This document shows, piece after piece, positions 45,161-56,155 of a stretch of 64,000 bases of DNA. Position numbers and translations under genes: made by a program. Origin of the DNA: Choristoneura fumiferana (lineage: Eukaryota > Arthropoda > Insecta > Lepidoptera > Tortricidae); assembly GCF_025370935.1 (NCBI RefSeq), contig NC_133491.1:4279023-4343022 (forward strand), written 5' to 3'. The stretch's first letter is position 1, and each line of letters starts with the position of its first letter. The notes below the pieces were generated by a model. The model was not told the DNA's origin, searched no databases, and worked only from the letters and a program-made list of their open reading frames with translations.

Positions 45161-46982
45161 TAGAATTTTCGTAGAATAAATACTTATGATAAATTTGGTT
45201 TAGCTCTGCGCCCTGTTACTACAAATATTATTACTCTATTTACCATCATATTATTATGCTTTACATACCTACTCGTATTATGCATTAGGCCTCTATAGTT
45301 ACTCTAAAATTGCGTAGATTCATAGTGACGTAAGCATTCCTAGCCTATCACACTTCATTGCATTCACAAAATCTCAATTACACAACAGTGACAAACTGAG
45401 GCAAATGAACATCTTCGCACGTTATCGTGGACTGCAAACGGAAATATAATTACACCAGACAACTCTACCCGCCATGCCAATGTAGGCCCTCCACTAACAC
45501 AATAAGGACGTAGGAAATCAGATTTGGTGGTTCACTAAGTGTAAAATATAGCTGGTGTTCAGATGGCTGCTTCCTTGTTTCAATGTGCCATTTCGTGACA
45601 GTTAGACACGATGGGTGCCCTCGCGTGGCTTTTATTTTAAATATAGAACATTTATTTTACGATCTGTAAGTACCTGGAAATTTTGATTTACCTACATGCC
45701 TAGTTCGGTTGGTGAATATTGTGCCAAAGGTGTTGGATTTGTTTGAGTTTAATAAATGTAGAAGACCACACAAGACAGTGATTTTTAATATTTCATCCAA
45801 ATTTTCGTAACTCGGAAAGTATGTTTGTTACGCTGACAACATATACCTACCTACTAAATGGGCGTAAGTCTGTGTGAGCCTAACTTAGTCTGTTCTAAAC
45901 AATGATGGTTTCGCCACAAAAACTAAACATTTCTTTCACATGTCTAAAATTAAAGATTTCAATGAACATCTTATACCAAATAGTGGTTTTGCCGCAATCA
46001 GGTTTTATGTTTTTCTTTTTAAATTGGGTATAGACAGATTTGCCATATATTCCTCTTAACTATACCTACCTTAATCAATTCCTTACATTCCAATCCAGCA
46101 ATTTATGTATAAGTAGATACTCGTGTATTGTACAATCACAACGGCATCTTCTGCACTATTCATTCTATCTATTCAAGACATCTTATTAATTTTAATGATT
46201 TGCAAAGCTCCGATAGTTCGATCATCGACCAGCATTTCAAGCTGCTAAGAAACTAAATTACATGTCTTCTATGCCCTAAGCGAGATCATTAAAATTTACC
46301 ACAAGAAACCCAACTTTATTCCGACGAGACAAAAACTACGTCGCAAAGATTCACACTTAAATTAACTTGTAGTCAGTTTCATCATTGCGATTTTAAGAAA
46401 TCGGCGAAAATCACTACCTACGGAGAAGTTAGTTAGTTATACCTGTATTATTGCAAAAGTTGTACCTTTAAACTGTTCATCAGTTACCCAACTACTATAA
46501 TAACCATCTGATAAATATTTGACTTTAGTTATTAGAAGCAATTCTGTAGGTAATTAACAATGACCTTACCATGATATGGGAATAGAATATGAAATGTAGA
46601 CCATAACGATTTAGATGATGGCAAAATGAAGATCGCTAGAACTTTCGCAATTGTGCGAAACAATTAATATGCCTGTCAATTGTTTCATATAATATTTCTA
46701 CTTGTGAGATCTCGTAATTGGCTATAGTGTTACTATAGTTAAAATAAGCTTATTCTGTAATTTATAGCTGTTGGTTCTCTGAAAATAAATAAATAAATAA
46801 TCCAGTCAGTAGGTAGAGGTACTGGTTATGATCAGTAAGCGACCCATAACCATATAATTATTTAGTGACCTTTATTATGACACCTGTATCTATATTAAAC
46901 CTATGCTTTGGTTTTATTTTGGGACTAGATATATTGGTGTAAATTATCCGATGAAATTTTTTAACTTTGATGAGTACTTTCA

Positions 46983-47075
46983 TTCAAGCCTTTTCATTGT
47001 GAGAGGAAGCCTGTGCCCATGCAATGCAATGCAAGCAATGGGACGTATATAGGCTGAGATGATGTGATAAGTACT
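46983..47075 (+). mobile_element. SINE-C 3' fragment with a duplicated word
   Basis: GAGAGGAAGCCTGTGCCCAT and GGGACGTATATAGGCTGAGA. GCAATGCAATGCAAGCAATG shows a small local expansion where other copies read GCAGTG. Confidence 0.65.
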
Positions 47076-47846
47076 TACTATCGAAACCACCTTATGACTT
47101 ATTATGGAACCTTTTCACAGAAAGAGTCATAATAATATCGGTTTGCTGGTGAGGGAAAATCATGAAGACAGTTACTGTGAGAATCGAGAATTAAATTATT
47201 CGATTGGACAGAACCAATGTCACCGTGTTACAAGAAATCCATTTTACTTAGACGATAACTTTAGCTAAATTTTCCCTGTGTATAACTCAACCGAATAAGC
47301 TTGCAAGACACTATTAAACTACGAATAAATATTAACAAATGTTATAAAGGAAGTAAAGCTTTAAGAAAATTTACATAATAGCGCTTTTTGTGGTTGGTTA
47401 CAAAGATCTCGTCACGCGAGGACGGATAATTGACAATTGCTGCGAGTCAAGGCTGTGTCATACTATCAAAGCTTTACTAATACGCACTGTTTTACCCCCT
47501 TTGTTAAATTTTGATATGCTTTTATTCATAGACTTCCATAAAATCATATATTTTAAGGGCTGAAAGCATAAGTCCCAATGAATGTCAATTAGTATTTCTT
47601 GTTAAAAAAAAAAAAAACATTTTTTTTTCATACAAGTTAATTCCGCACGCAATGTATCAGTAACAAAGCTAACAACTGACAAACATTTGCTGCCTCTCTA
47701 AAACGTTAAATAAATGTTTGCATTACATTGCTGCTCGAGAAAATTAAATGAATTAATAACTCTCGATTAGTAAAGGTATATTTAGGTAGGTTATATTTTT
47801 ACAATAAAACGGTTCTCAATAGTTAAAGCTATTGTTAAATAAAAAA

Positions 47847-47890
47847 TTGGAATTGAAACAAAAAATACAAAAAGATTCCAAAAAAACAAT
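47847..47890. repeat. Half-copy of the small palindromic element of 32128
   Basis: GAAACAAAAAATACAAAAAG then ATTCCAAAAAAACAATCG. A similar half-copy is at 52176-52220. Confidence 0.6.
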
Positions 47891-48237
47891 CGTATTTTTG
47901 TTTTATTTTTACCGATTAACTAAATTCTAGTGGCCCTTATTTTATTTGGACTTACAACTCTATTGTATATTTGTGTGTGAGTTGTAGTTTTAAAATTCCA
48001 AACTATTTATCGACCACCTTTCATCCCATTGAAAAAAGCTGAAATTTTGAAATTAGGCGTGACTTATGTGAGTCCGGTGTCAATACAATTATCTGGTAAC
48101 GAAATTCTTGTAGTTCCACCTAGATCGTCTCCACAAGTGTGGTAGCTGCTCGTACTTGAAACTTGGTGCAGATTTATAGTTTGGATGTCGATAGAACATT
48201 CACTACTAACACTCAGTCAAAAACCTTGTATTTGACG

Positions 48238-48805
48238 ACCAGATGGCCTAGTGGTTAGAGAACCTGACTACGAAGCTTGAGGTCCCGGGTTCGATTCCCG
48301 TGTCGGGGCAGATTTTTGTATGAAAAATACGAATGTTTGTTCTCGGGTTTTGGGTGTTAAAGAAAGAAAGAAAGAAAGAAAGAAAATACATTTATTTACA
48401 ACACAAAACAACAATATTATTAGGTACAAAAAAAAAACAACACAAAGGTATGTGTTATTGCGGTTGTGAACCGGACACTGGCTCAGCATAATGCTGAAGA
48501 GTTAAAAACACCCCAGCGCTGATTTTCAGCCAGCACCGTCGGCAACCCTAGGGCCGTTATAAAGACATACTACACACCATTAACTACATAAGACTACATA
48601 AATAAATAGATAATTTGTAAACTATAAAACTAATTTATTGTGTGACTTTAAAAACTTAAAAATAAATGTATAAGTACGTAGATATATATAATATAGATAT
48701 ATATTTATCCGTTGTTTAGTACCCATAACACAAGCTTTGCTAAGCTTACTTTGGGACTAGATCAATTGGTGTGAATTGTCCCGTGATATTTATTATTTAT
48801 TTATT
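48238..48805 (+). mobile_element. SINE-A copy with intact tRNA-like promoter, split by a retroelement
   Basis: The A-box TGGCCTAGTGG (48244-48254) and B-box GGTTCGATTCC (48288-48298) both fit the pol III consensus at normal spacing. After TCTCGGGTTTTGGGTGTT the SINE is cut by a reversed retroelement tail (48358 to about 48600). It resumes with CCGTTGTTTAGTACCCATAA and ends GTGATATTTATTATTTATTT. Confidence 0.82.
48358..48600 (-). mobile_element. Retroelement tail in reverse, inside SINE-A
   Basis: AAAGAAAGAAAGAAAGAAAG then AACACAAAACAACAATATTA, GCGGTTGTGAACCGGACACT and GGCAACCCTAGGGCCGTTAT. Complement of 14761-14986. Confidence 0.82.
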
Positions 48806-49084
48806 TGTATTTGGATCGTGGTCACTGGTGACTCTGGAAGAAGAAAAAACAATTATAACAACAGAGAAGCAGATTGATGCACTTAATATGTTCTTAATAT
48901 ATCTTCGGCCAAATACGTCCCAGCGCTGGGCCCATTCTCCACTCAGAATGAGAGTTGACAGGCTTGGGCTGGAGTTCCAAAGCAGACTTTAGCAGACCCA
49001 GACCGAAATATACTTTGCTTAGTCAATCACTTTAACCAGATACTAAATCTGTGGCTACTGAAGCCTAAACGCAAATCCCCCTAA

Positions 49085-49215
49085 CTCATTATCGCGATAT
49101 TGCACAACCCCCAATGTCAAGTTGCGTTACCTGGGAACGCCGCAATCAGCTGATCGCTCCCAGCTCCGCAAATCGCTGTCGCGGAGGCCGAGCGAATCGC
49201 AACGACATTTTAATA
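49085..49215. other. GC-rich, repeat-free block in intron 2
   Basis: GGGAACGCCGCAATCAGCTG and GTCGCGGAGGCCGAGCGAAT. No open frame and no second copy. A candidate regulatory segment by composition only. Confidence 0.3.
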
Positions 49216-49617
49216 AGATCAGAAGATTAGGTAAATACTTACAGGAGTCACGGGCAAGATCATTCGGAAGTCTCCTTCTTTCTACGCACTAAATTCACAA
49301 TTAAAATTAAAATTAAATTCCGTATAGTGCTAGCGGTACGCCAAAAAAAAGCTGCAAATGGTGTTTAAAGCATGAAAACCGGAACGATTGATCTTTAGGC
49401 CATAAGAATCAATTTGACACGTAGCACGAAAACAAAGGAGAGGAGGACCATTATATTTCGGTCACTTGTTTCAAATTAAAATTTAAAAAAATCAAAACAT
49501 ACCGAGTTTGGGCTCCTCCAGATATCATAGGTACAGTTGAATTATTATTTGTAGAATATACCTAATATGTAACCTCAAGAAAGCAATTTCGAAAATATGT
49601 CAAAGCCTATTTTCACT

Positions 49618-49701
49618 CATGCGGGATTTACACTCTTACCTCGTACCTCGCCTCGCGCCTCGTCTCGCGACTCGTATATACGCGAGTGTAAATGCGGCAT
49701 C
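49618..49701. mobile_element. Small palindromic element
   Basis: ATGCGGGATTTACACTC is mirrored by GAGTGTAAATGCGGCAT, around CCTCGCCTCGCGCCTCGTCT. Confidence 0.65.
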
Positions 49702-49961
49702 AGAAGTAAATATGACAATCATCCTTCTTCTTCTCTTTTAAAATATGGCTTTTCTGTCCTATTTAATAGGACAATTTCGCCAGTGTCAAGGTAAACTCTC
49801 TTTGAGAGGGACGTTGTACGCTAATTGTAGTTTTTGCAACTTGATAGTAAAATTCCAGAAACCACGTGGAGACCACTTGCGCATTAAAAAATGTTAGACA
49901 CGAGAGCAATACCTATAGAATTTTGGGAACACTGTTCACTGTTTTGTTTGTTGTTTAATTT

Positions 49962-50302
49962 CTGAAGTGAGCATTTCTAAAAAAGTTTGTACATTTGATT
50001 TGCGACTCCGATTTGGATAAAAATTTGCAGGTATGTAGAGTGAACGATACTGCGTCGTAATAACATAGTGTCTCAAAATGTCCCAATTGGTTTGTATGGA
50101 AATTTCCTATTTTGTTACCAAAACTCTATGGATTTGCGGTGACAAAAGAGGAACTTTCCATACAACTTCATTGGGACATTTCGGGAGACTATAGTTATTT
50201 AAACTCAGTATCGTTCACTCTATCTACCTGCAAATTTTTACCCAAATCGGAGTCGCAAATCAAATGTAATACAAACTTTTTTAGAAATCCTCAAGTAGGA
50301 AG
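49962..50302. mobile_element. Foldback element (about 340 bp)
   Basis: Arms of about 140 bp: TCTAAAAAAGTTTGTACATT, TTTGCGACTCCGATTTGG and GAGTGAACGATACTG on the left, with their complements on the right. The plus-strand frame 50112-50315 lies in it. Confidence 0.85.
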
Positions 50303-52169
50303 GAACTGTCATTAAAATTGGCAAAGCACTTTCTTGGTCGACTATACGTCTCCGCTGCGCTTCTAAGAAAGCATAATTTGAATCAGTTTAAAACTACACT
50401 TAACTACCGGATATATAGTTGCTTCACTGAAAATCGTTTTGCGCTTTGCTCCAAACAGTAGATCGTATCAGATGAAACAAATCGCTACCAACACAAAGCT
50501 TAATTTTGGACGACCTGAATAAATTTAATGAGATCCAAGATAAAGACAATACCGGGTTTCTTCATGTTCACGATAACTAAGAGATATCCAAAGATAGTAC
50601 TTTTGCTTTCCTATTTAGAAGAGTGTCTTAAACCTAAATTTCGCTTATGCAATGAGGACACGCCAAAAACTGCGCTAACTAGGCAGATTTAAGTCACAAA
50701 TCTCTGGGAGTTAAATCCATATCACTTCAATAAAAGAACTTAAATAATTTAAGGATAAAATTAGCAAAACACTCGTATGGCCCTTCCTTAAGCTACTTTT
50801 CATCCCGACTTTCACATATTAATTGCTAAAACTAGATAGAGACATAAATTATGTAGGTATGTTGTTCATCATAAAACCTAAATGAAACACGATTTAATTT
50901 TTGAGTATCCCGCTGAGAAATTAGTAAAACCCGGAATTTCAGTTCAACTGCCAGATCTAATAACTTACGCGAGAAAAGCCGAAGGTAAAGGCTAGTAAAA
51001 GATAAAATCTCAATATAATTTGCGAAATCTAGGTCAAAAGATGACATGGGAATCCAAAGCGCTGACAACCAATAAAAGAATTTCCTAACACAATTGTTAC
51101 AAGGTCACAAGTTAATTCAAGGGATTCAACGTTAAACCACAACACATCCGAAATTCATCAAAACAACCCCTTAGCAAAAGTCACAAGACAAAGCACCATC
51201 TAATTGAACAATAGACTCTATTACGAATTGTTTTGTGTTGGAAATTGAATGCTCCAAGTTGGAGCTTACTGGGCTATGGAACTGGATCACCAATTCACTC
51301 ATTGTCCAATTAATGATGAGCCAGTTCTTCGGCAATTTCCTACACTTTGCGAAATTTCTTCTCACGCGATTCCATCTGCGGTTACCCTATTGTCCGAGGA
51401 ACATGCTGGTATTGCTGGTGTTACTTAACTTACAACTTTATTACTCTACAGCTATGGCTGGAATATTGTAACAGACTTCCATTCTTTGTGGTTCCCTTGG
51501 GTTTTGTTCAAAAATGGTTAACAGTTTTGAACGTTTTTTTAATTGTTTCATGGCATAAAATGGTTGCAATTCAGAGCACGTACGATCTAGTACTGTGTTT
51601 TTATTTGATAATAATATGATAACTTTTTGCAATAGTATTTTTTTTTATAATAAATGTGATTTTGGGAAATTTACTCCAATGTGCGTAGAAGAAGCCAAAA
51701 GAAGGTATATAACAAGGCGAACCGTCAGAGTTAATAATGCTACCCATTAACAATAGCAAAATAAATTAGAACAAATCGATACCTCGGGGCTCAAAGGGCG
51801 AAAAGCACAAAACACGACTCAGGACTCAGGACAGGAAAAGCTAAAAACTGGAAATAAAATATATAGTTCTGTTGTTTCTAATGTTACGTAAGTATAAGTC
51901 TTCTATTGACAAATAGCTTAAAATTTCTTGTAGTTTTTGTTGAAATACTCCAATTGGATGCAAACTGTACGGTTAATGAGATACGTACGCTATACGCCCT
52001 GGTCAAAACACAAGGATTGAATCAGATGTACCTGCTTTAAGATCTTGTGAACTTGGCTTGTTTTGGTTCAATGTATCGTATAGGAAAACTTAATTACTTT
52101 TATGGTGACAAATTAGGCCGTCTCAGTGAGTAAAATAATAGGCGGGTTACGGGATGACCGTAAAAGTAA

Positions 52170-52660
52170 AAATTTGGAATTGAAATAAAAAATAGAAAAA
52201 TATTCCAAAAAACCAATCTTATAATAATAGGGACATTATCCATAATTTTGATTAGGTACATAAGGCCACGATCTTAAGAAATCATTTATGGTGAACTATA
52301 AGAGGTTGTAAAGGACCGTTGAATAAATAACAGCTTTTACGCCGTATGTCTTAGATTTTTTCGAGGCAATAAAGAGAATGTAAAAAAAATGTGTCGCTTT
52401 AAGATCGGTGTTTTTAACATTCTTTATACTTAATGCCTTGATGATGAAACAATGGGATTTTGTTGATCATTATACCCAAAATTTTGAAAATAAATTGTGT
52501 TTAGGGACCAAAACAACATATGCCGTAAAGGACACTTTTCAGCGAATTTCCATACGTGGATAATACTGATTGATAGCGAAAAAAACGCCCAAGTGTCCTT
52601 TACGCCCTTTGAACCTCATGATATCGAAATATAGCAAACGTCATTACTCTCCATCGTTAT
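52170..52660. other. Stretch with repeated GTAAAGGAC words; no gene
   Basis: TTGTAAAGGACCGTTG, GCCGTAAAGGACACTTTTC and the complement GTGTCCTTTACGCCC occur within 300 bp. It also contains the half-palindrome of 52176. The last two words could be the ends of a small inverted-repeat element (about 52529-52607). Confidence 0.4.
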
Positions 52661-53287
52661 CATGTTTGGCAGACGCAACAACAACAGTAGCAGTAAATTT
52701 TTTATAAACTCCAAACATTTCGCTTAATGGAGAGAAAGCGTAACTCTAGATCAGTTAAAACAACTGACTTAAAAGATTAATAAAAAACTTAATTCGTACC
52801 TAATGAAATGAACATTAAGCTGCTATTACAAGATGCTAGCTGTCTTGTACGATTTATGGAACTTATATACTCTTACTCATAGTTAGTCTTTTTGTGTAAA
52901 TATTATAATGATTTTGACAGACGACTTGATCGTGTCTTAAGTATACTGATGTAATTTTAGAATTTGATACTAAGGCAGAAATATTTTGTACTGTAACCTA
53001 TTAAAATAGAGTAGTCAAAAGGTGTTTAAACTTGAATTAAATAGGCCAAAGCAGCTTTACCAAAACATTATATCTAGGTTTATTTTGCAAATAGGCTCTT
53101 TTACTTGTATTTTTTGTTTACCAACGTTTTTGAAAAAACTTTTCTGACAAAAATAATAAACTGCAAAAAACTTGGCAGAAAGTTTTAATTTTCAAAGCAA
53201 TTTCTATATCGAATGCACGATGCTTTAGCGAATGGTAAAGTAGTTTTAATTTGCCTAAGTAGATACGACTTTGTACACTGTACACCT

Positions 53288-53420
53288 TACCGCATTCACT
53301 GCCACCTGACTTTCACAGGTGCCACCGACGCACATATGCGTTCAAGATAATAATTATGACAGCGGCACTGGGTGAAGTTCCGAAAACGCATATATGCGTC
53401 GGGGGCAGTGAATGCGTTAA
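53288..53420. mobile_element. MITE-4 copy 2
   Basis: ACCGCATTCACTGCCACCTG to GGGGGCAGTGAATGCGTTAA. Close to the copy at 7090. Confidence 0.87.
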
Positions 53421-54090
53421 GCAAGTCATTCCTTAATCTTACCAATATGTGAGCGGAAATAATAAAACAAGAATATTATAAGACATTAGTTTCATTGAAG
53501 AAATCATCTTATTGTTACAATTAAGTACAATGGCCATATTAAGGCTAAATATTGACAAAAACGTGCGATTCCAATGTGCATTGTAATCTAGAAACGACTA
53601 ATTCGTGGGAGTTTATGACAATACAATTTAGATTTAATTGTACCGAGGCGGGTACCAAACCGTTTAACTTTGATATTTTTAGATCAAGGTTTCCTTAAAA
53701 ATGTTAATGATGTAGCAAACTGAGTCTAAAAAATTGTCTGCATCTCGTTTATTATGTGTATGTAAACAGTTTTATTATGATTGTATTTTTATATATATAT
53801 GCGTTAACTAATCAACAATGTAAACACAATAACAATGTTGTAGTATTTAGAAACGATCTAGTATTTTCTTAAATAAATGATAACTTAGGACATATAATTT
53901 TCCATGATTTCTATCGCATTGTGACTTTACTCATGACTCGCAGATTCTGAAATAAAATTATGTTTTACATTGTTTCTGACTAGATGTTAGATTATCTTGA
54001 CCCGCCAACCTGACTTTTTGCCAGCCCATTGAACTGAGAATACTAATTGAATGAACCTATTGTGCTTAAATGTATTTTTCCTTGTTACAG

Positions 54091-55520
54091 CTTTACTGGC
54101 TCTAACATTGGCCCAGAATGGCTACGAGTACAACAAGCCGGGCAAACCCTTCGGCCAGGGGACCACGCCAAACCGACCTGGCTTGCCTGGAACTTCAAGC
54201 GGCTACCCAAGCTCCCCCACCTCTCCAACTTTCCCCAACGGACCCCAGAGCGATGAATACCCCAACACTGGCGCTGGATCTACCCCAGGAGCCCCAAACT
54301 ACCCTACTGGCCCTAACCAAGGCTATCCACCCTCTAACAACCAAAGACCTGGAGAACAAGGTTCTTCTGGATACCCCGGATCTTTTCCATCAAGTCAAGG
54401 ACCTACAACTGGTAGCTTCCCTGGACAAGGACCCTCAACTGGTGGCTATCCTGGACAGGGATCTTCAACGAGCGGGTTCTCTGGACAAGCTCCAACGGCT
54501 GGAGGATTCCCTGGTCAGGGACCGACGACAGGTGGATTTCCCGGACAGAGCGGTTCAAACTACCCTGGACAAGGACAAACCTATCCAGGGCAACAAGGCG
54601 GCGCACCTTCCAGACCCGGTTCGCAAGGTTTTGTCTCTAACGACGACAGCGGAGCATACGAAGGAGGAGACTACTCGGCAATTCCTGGCGAACCTGATAA
54701 GGACTACCCCATCCTTACCGAAGTCCCTCAGACGTCCTTCAGATGTGATGCTCAAGCTTATCCAGGGTACTACGCCGATGTTGAAACCCGCTGCCAAGCT
54801 TTCCACGTTTGCTCCAACAACAGAACCTATGATTTCCTTTGCCCAAATGGAACCATTTTCTCTCAGCAAGTCTTTGTTTGCGTTTGGTGGAACCAATTCG
54901 ACTGTAACTCCGCTCCCAGCCTTTACGACCTTAACGCTAACCTCTATGACTACTCAATAACTGGCTCCAGGCCACAAGGTGGATTTCCCGGCTCTGGACA
55001 AAATGACTATCCGCAAGGACCACAAGGACCCTCCGTTTCCTACCCTGGCAGCACAGGACCTTCTGCTAACTATCCAGGAAGCACCGGACCTCAAGGACCT
55101 ACAGCAAACTACCCAGGCAGTGCTGGGCCTCAAGGACCATCAGCTTCTTATCCTGGCAGCACCGGTCCCCAAGGTCCGTCCGCTTCGTACCCCGGTAGCA
55201 ATAGTCCGCAAGGGCCGTCGGCGTCATACCCTGGCAGTTCTGGACCACAAGGTCCTTCAGCCTCTTATCCGGGAAGCACGGGTCCATCTTCTGGTTACCC
55301 AGGCTCTAGTGGCCCACAAGGGCCGACGTCATCCTACCCAGGGTCACAAGCTCCGTCAAGTTACCCTGGCTCTCGTCCTGGAAGCTCCCAAGGTTATCCA
55401 TCAGGGAAGCCCACCGGTCCAAGCTTCCCCACTGGAGGCAGCACAGGTGGACAGCGGCCTTCCAACGACAACTACCCATCGCAACAACCTAACCGAGAGT
55501 ATCTGCCTCCCAGAAATTGA
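54091..55520 (+). CDS. Secreted chitin-binding cuticle protein (CPAP1-type), last coding exon
   Basis: With the exon at 33536 this encodes 484 residues. Residues 1-16 are the signal peptide. Residues about 17-225 are rich in Pro, Gly, Ser and Gln, with GGFPGQGPTT-type repeats at about 105-180. One peritrophin-A type chitin-binding domain (CBM14) follows: Cys227, 243, 249, 259, 272, 280, spaced 15-5-9-12-7, with aromatic residues (YYADVETRCQAFHVC, VWWNQFDC). The C-terminal part (about 323-435) repeats SASYPGSTGPQGP some eight times, then ends in a polar tail. Proteins with a single such domain belong to the CPAP1 group and act in cuticle or other chitin matrices outside the cell. The repeats suggest an extensible or intrinsically disordered matrix protein; that is inference. 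The acceptor is CTTGTTACAG; the stop is at 55518. The long frame one base off (54118-54960) is a by-product of the repeats. Confidence 0.88.
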
Positions 55521-56027
55521 GCCATCCTAATCTATTGAACACAAGCATATCCGAATTAAAAAGACTTAGATTTCTTAATTAACTTTAGATCGTAGTCGCG
55601 TGATGAGAGGACTAGTTGCCAAAATGTTGTATTAGAAGCCAGTAAGAGCATCAACGCCCTCAGAAATGTACACGCGTGTAACAGAGCAAAGAATAGTTGC
55701 CTTTTGTTAACAATAGGCACGACATTCCAAGCTGTGTATTTAGTTTTGTGTGCATACATCTGAAGGGCACTAAAGTAGACAAATGAAAGTTGGTGCTGCC
55801 TAATCTCTAGTATAAGTTTAATTTTTAAGCTCTATCTATACTGTTTAGCCTTTATCTTCGTCATTAAGATTTCTTACTCTAATCATTTCTCTATTGATTT
55901 AACTAATCAATATGCGGAGGAGTACTTTTCATTACTATTTTTTTTGTTTAGTTTTGTCTTCAAAGTAATCATTCTTGTGTGATGTTAACGAAAGTTACCA
56001 AATCTAGTTTTCGTAATCTAAAATATT

Positions 56028-56033
56028 TTTATT
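56028..56033 (-). terminator. Poly(A) signal AATAAA of the LRR gene
   Basis: On the minus strand AATAAA lies about 120 bases beyond the LRR stop codon. This puts the LRR 3' end inside the 3' UTR of the convergent cuticle gene. Confidence 0.6.
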
Positions 56034-56128
56034 AGTAAATCACACCACTGCCTAGTTATATGAAATCCTAGAAAGTATTAACATGTACCAATACTATATA
56101 GGTATTTGTAAATATACTTTGAAAAGAC

Positions 56129-56134
56129 ATTAAA
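56129..56134 (+). terminator. Poly(A) signal ATTAAA of the cuticle-protein gene
   Basis: ATTAAA followed within 30 bases by GTGTGTTATTTTTTTGTTGG. It is the likeliest end of the plus-strand transcript. Confidence 0.6.
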
Positions 56135-56155
56135 ATATTATGTGAGCAATGTGTG

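Larger units (their letters stand above)
33561..54090 (+). other. Intron 2 of the cuticle-protein gene (20.5 kb)
   Basis: Starts GTAAGC and ends CTTGTTACAG. It carries the repeats listed below. Stretches with nothing I can name include 34081-35937, 39466-40464, 42052-42530, 42874-43736, 44023-44759, 45161-46982, 47076-47846, 48806-49617, 50303-52169 and 53421-54090. Two GC-rich, repeat-free blocks stand out (about 41035-41175 and 49085-49215). Confidence 0.75.
55521..56150 (+). other. 3' UTR of the cuticle-protein gene
   Basis: An AT-rich trailer. ATTAAA occurs at 55555-55560 and at 56129-56134. The second is followed by a GT-rich stretch (GCAATGTGTGTTATT), the usual downstream element, so the transcript probably ends near 56145-56155. 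Its length is inferred. Confidence 0.55.

Noticed and set aside
48244..48300. tRNA gene on the plus strand
   Set aside because: Perfect A and B boxes, but no pairing acceptor stem, and the same head occurs on other SINE-A copies.
54051..54090. ATG at 54051 as the start of the cuticle protein
   Set aside because: It lies upstream of a clear acceptor (CTTGTTACAG), and joining exon 2 at 33536 gives a better signal peptide in the same frame.
54118..54960. 280-residue open frame overlapping the cuticle-protein exon
   Set aside because: A frame-shifted reading of repetitive Pro/Gly/Ser codons. No domain, and the other frame has a chitin-binding domain.
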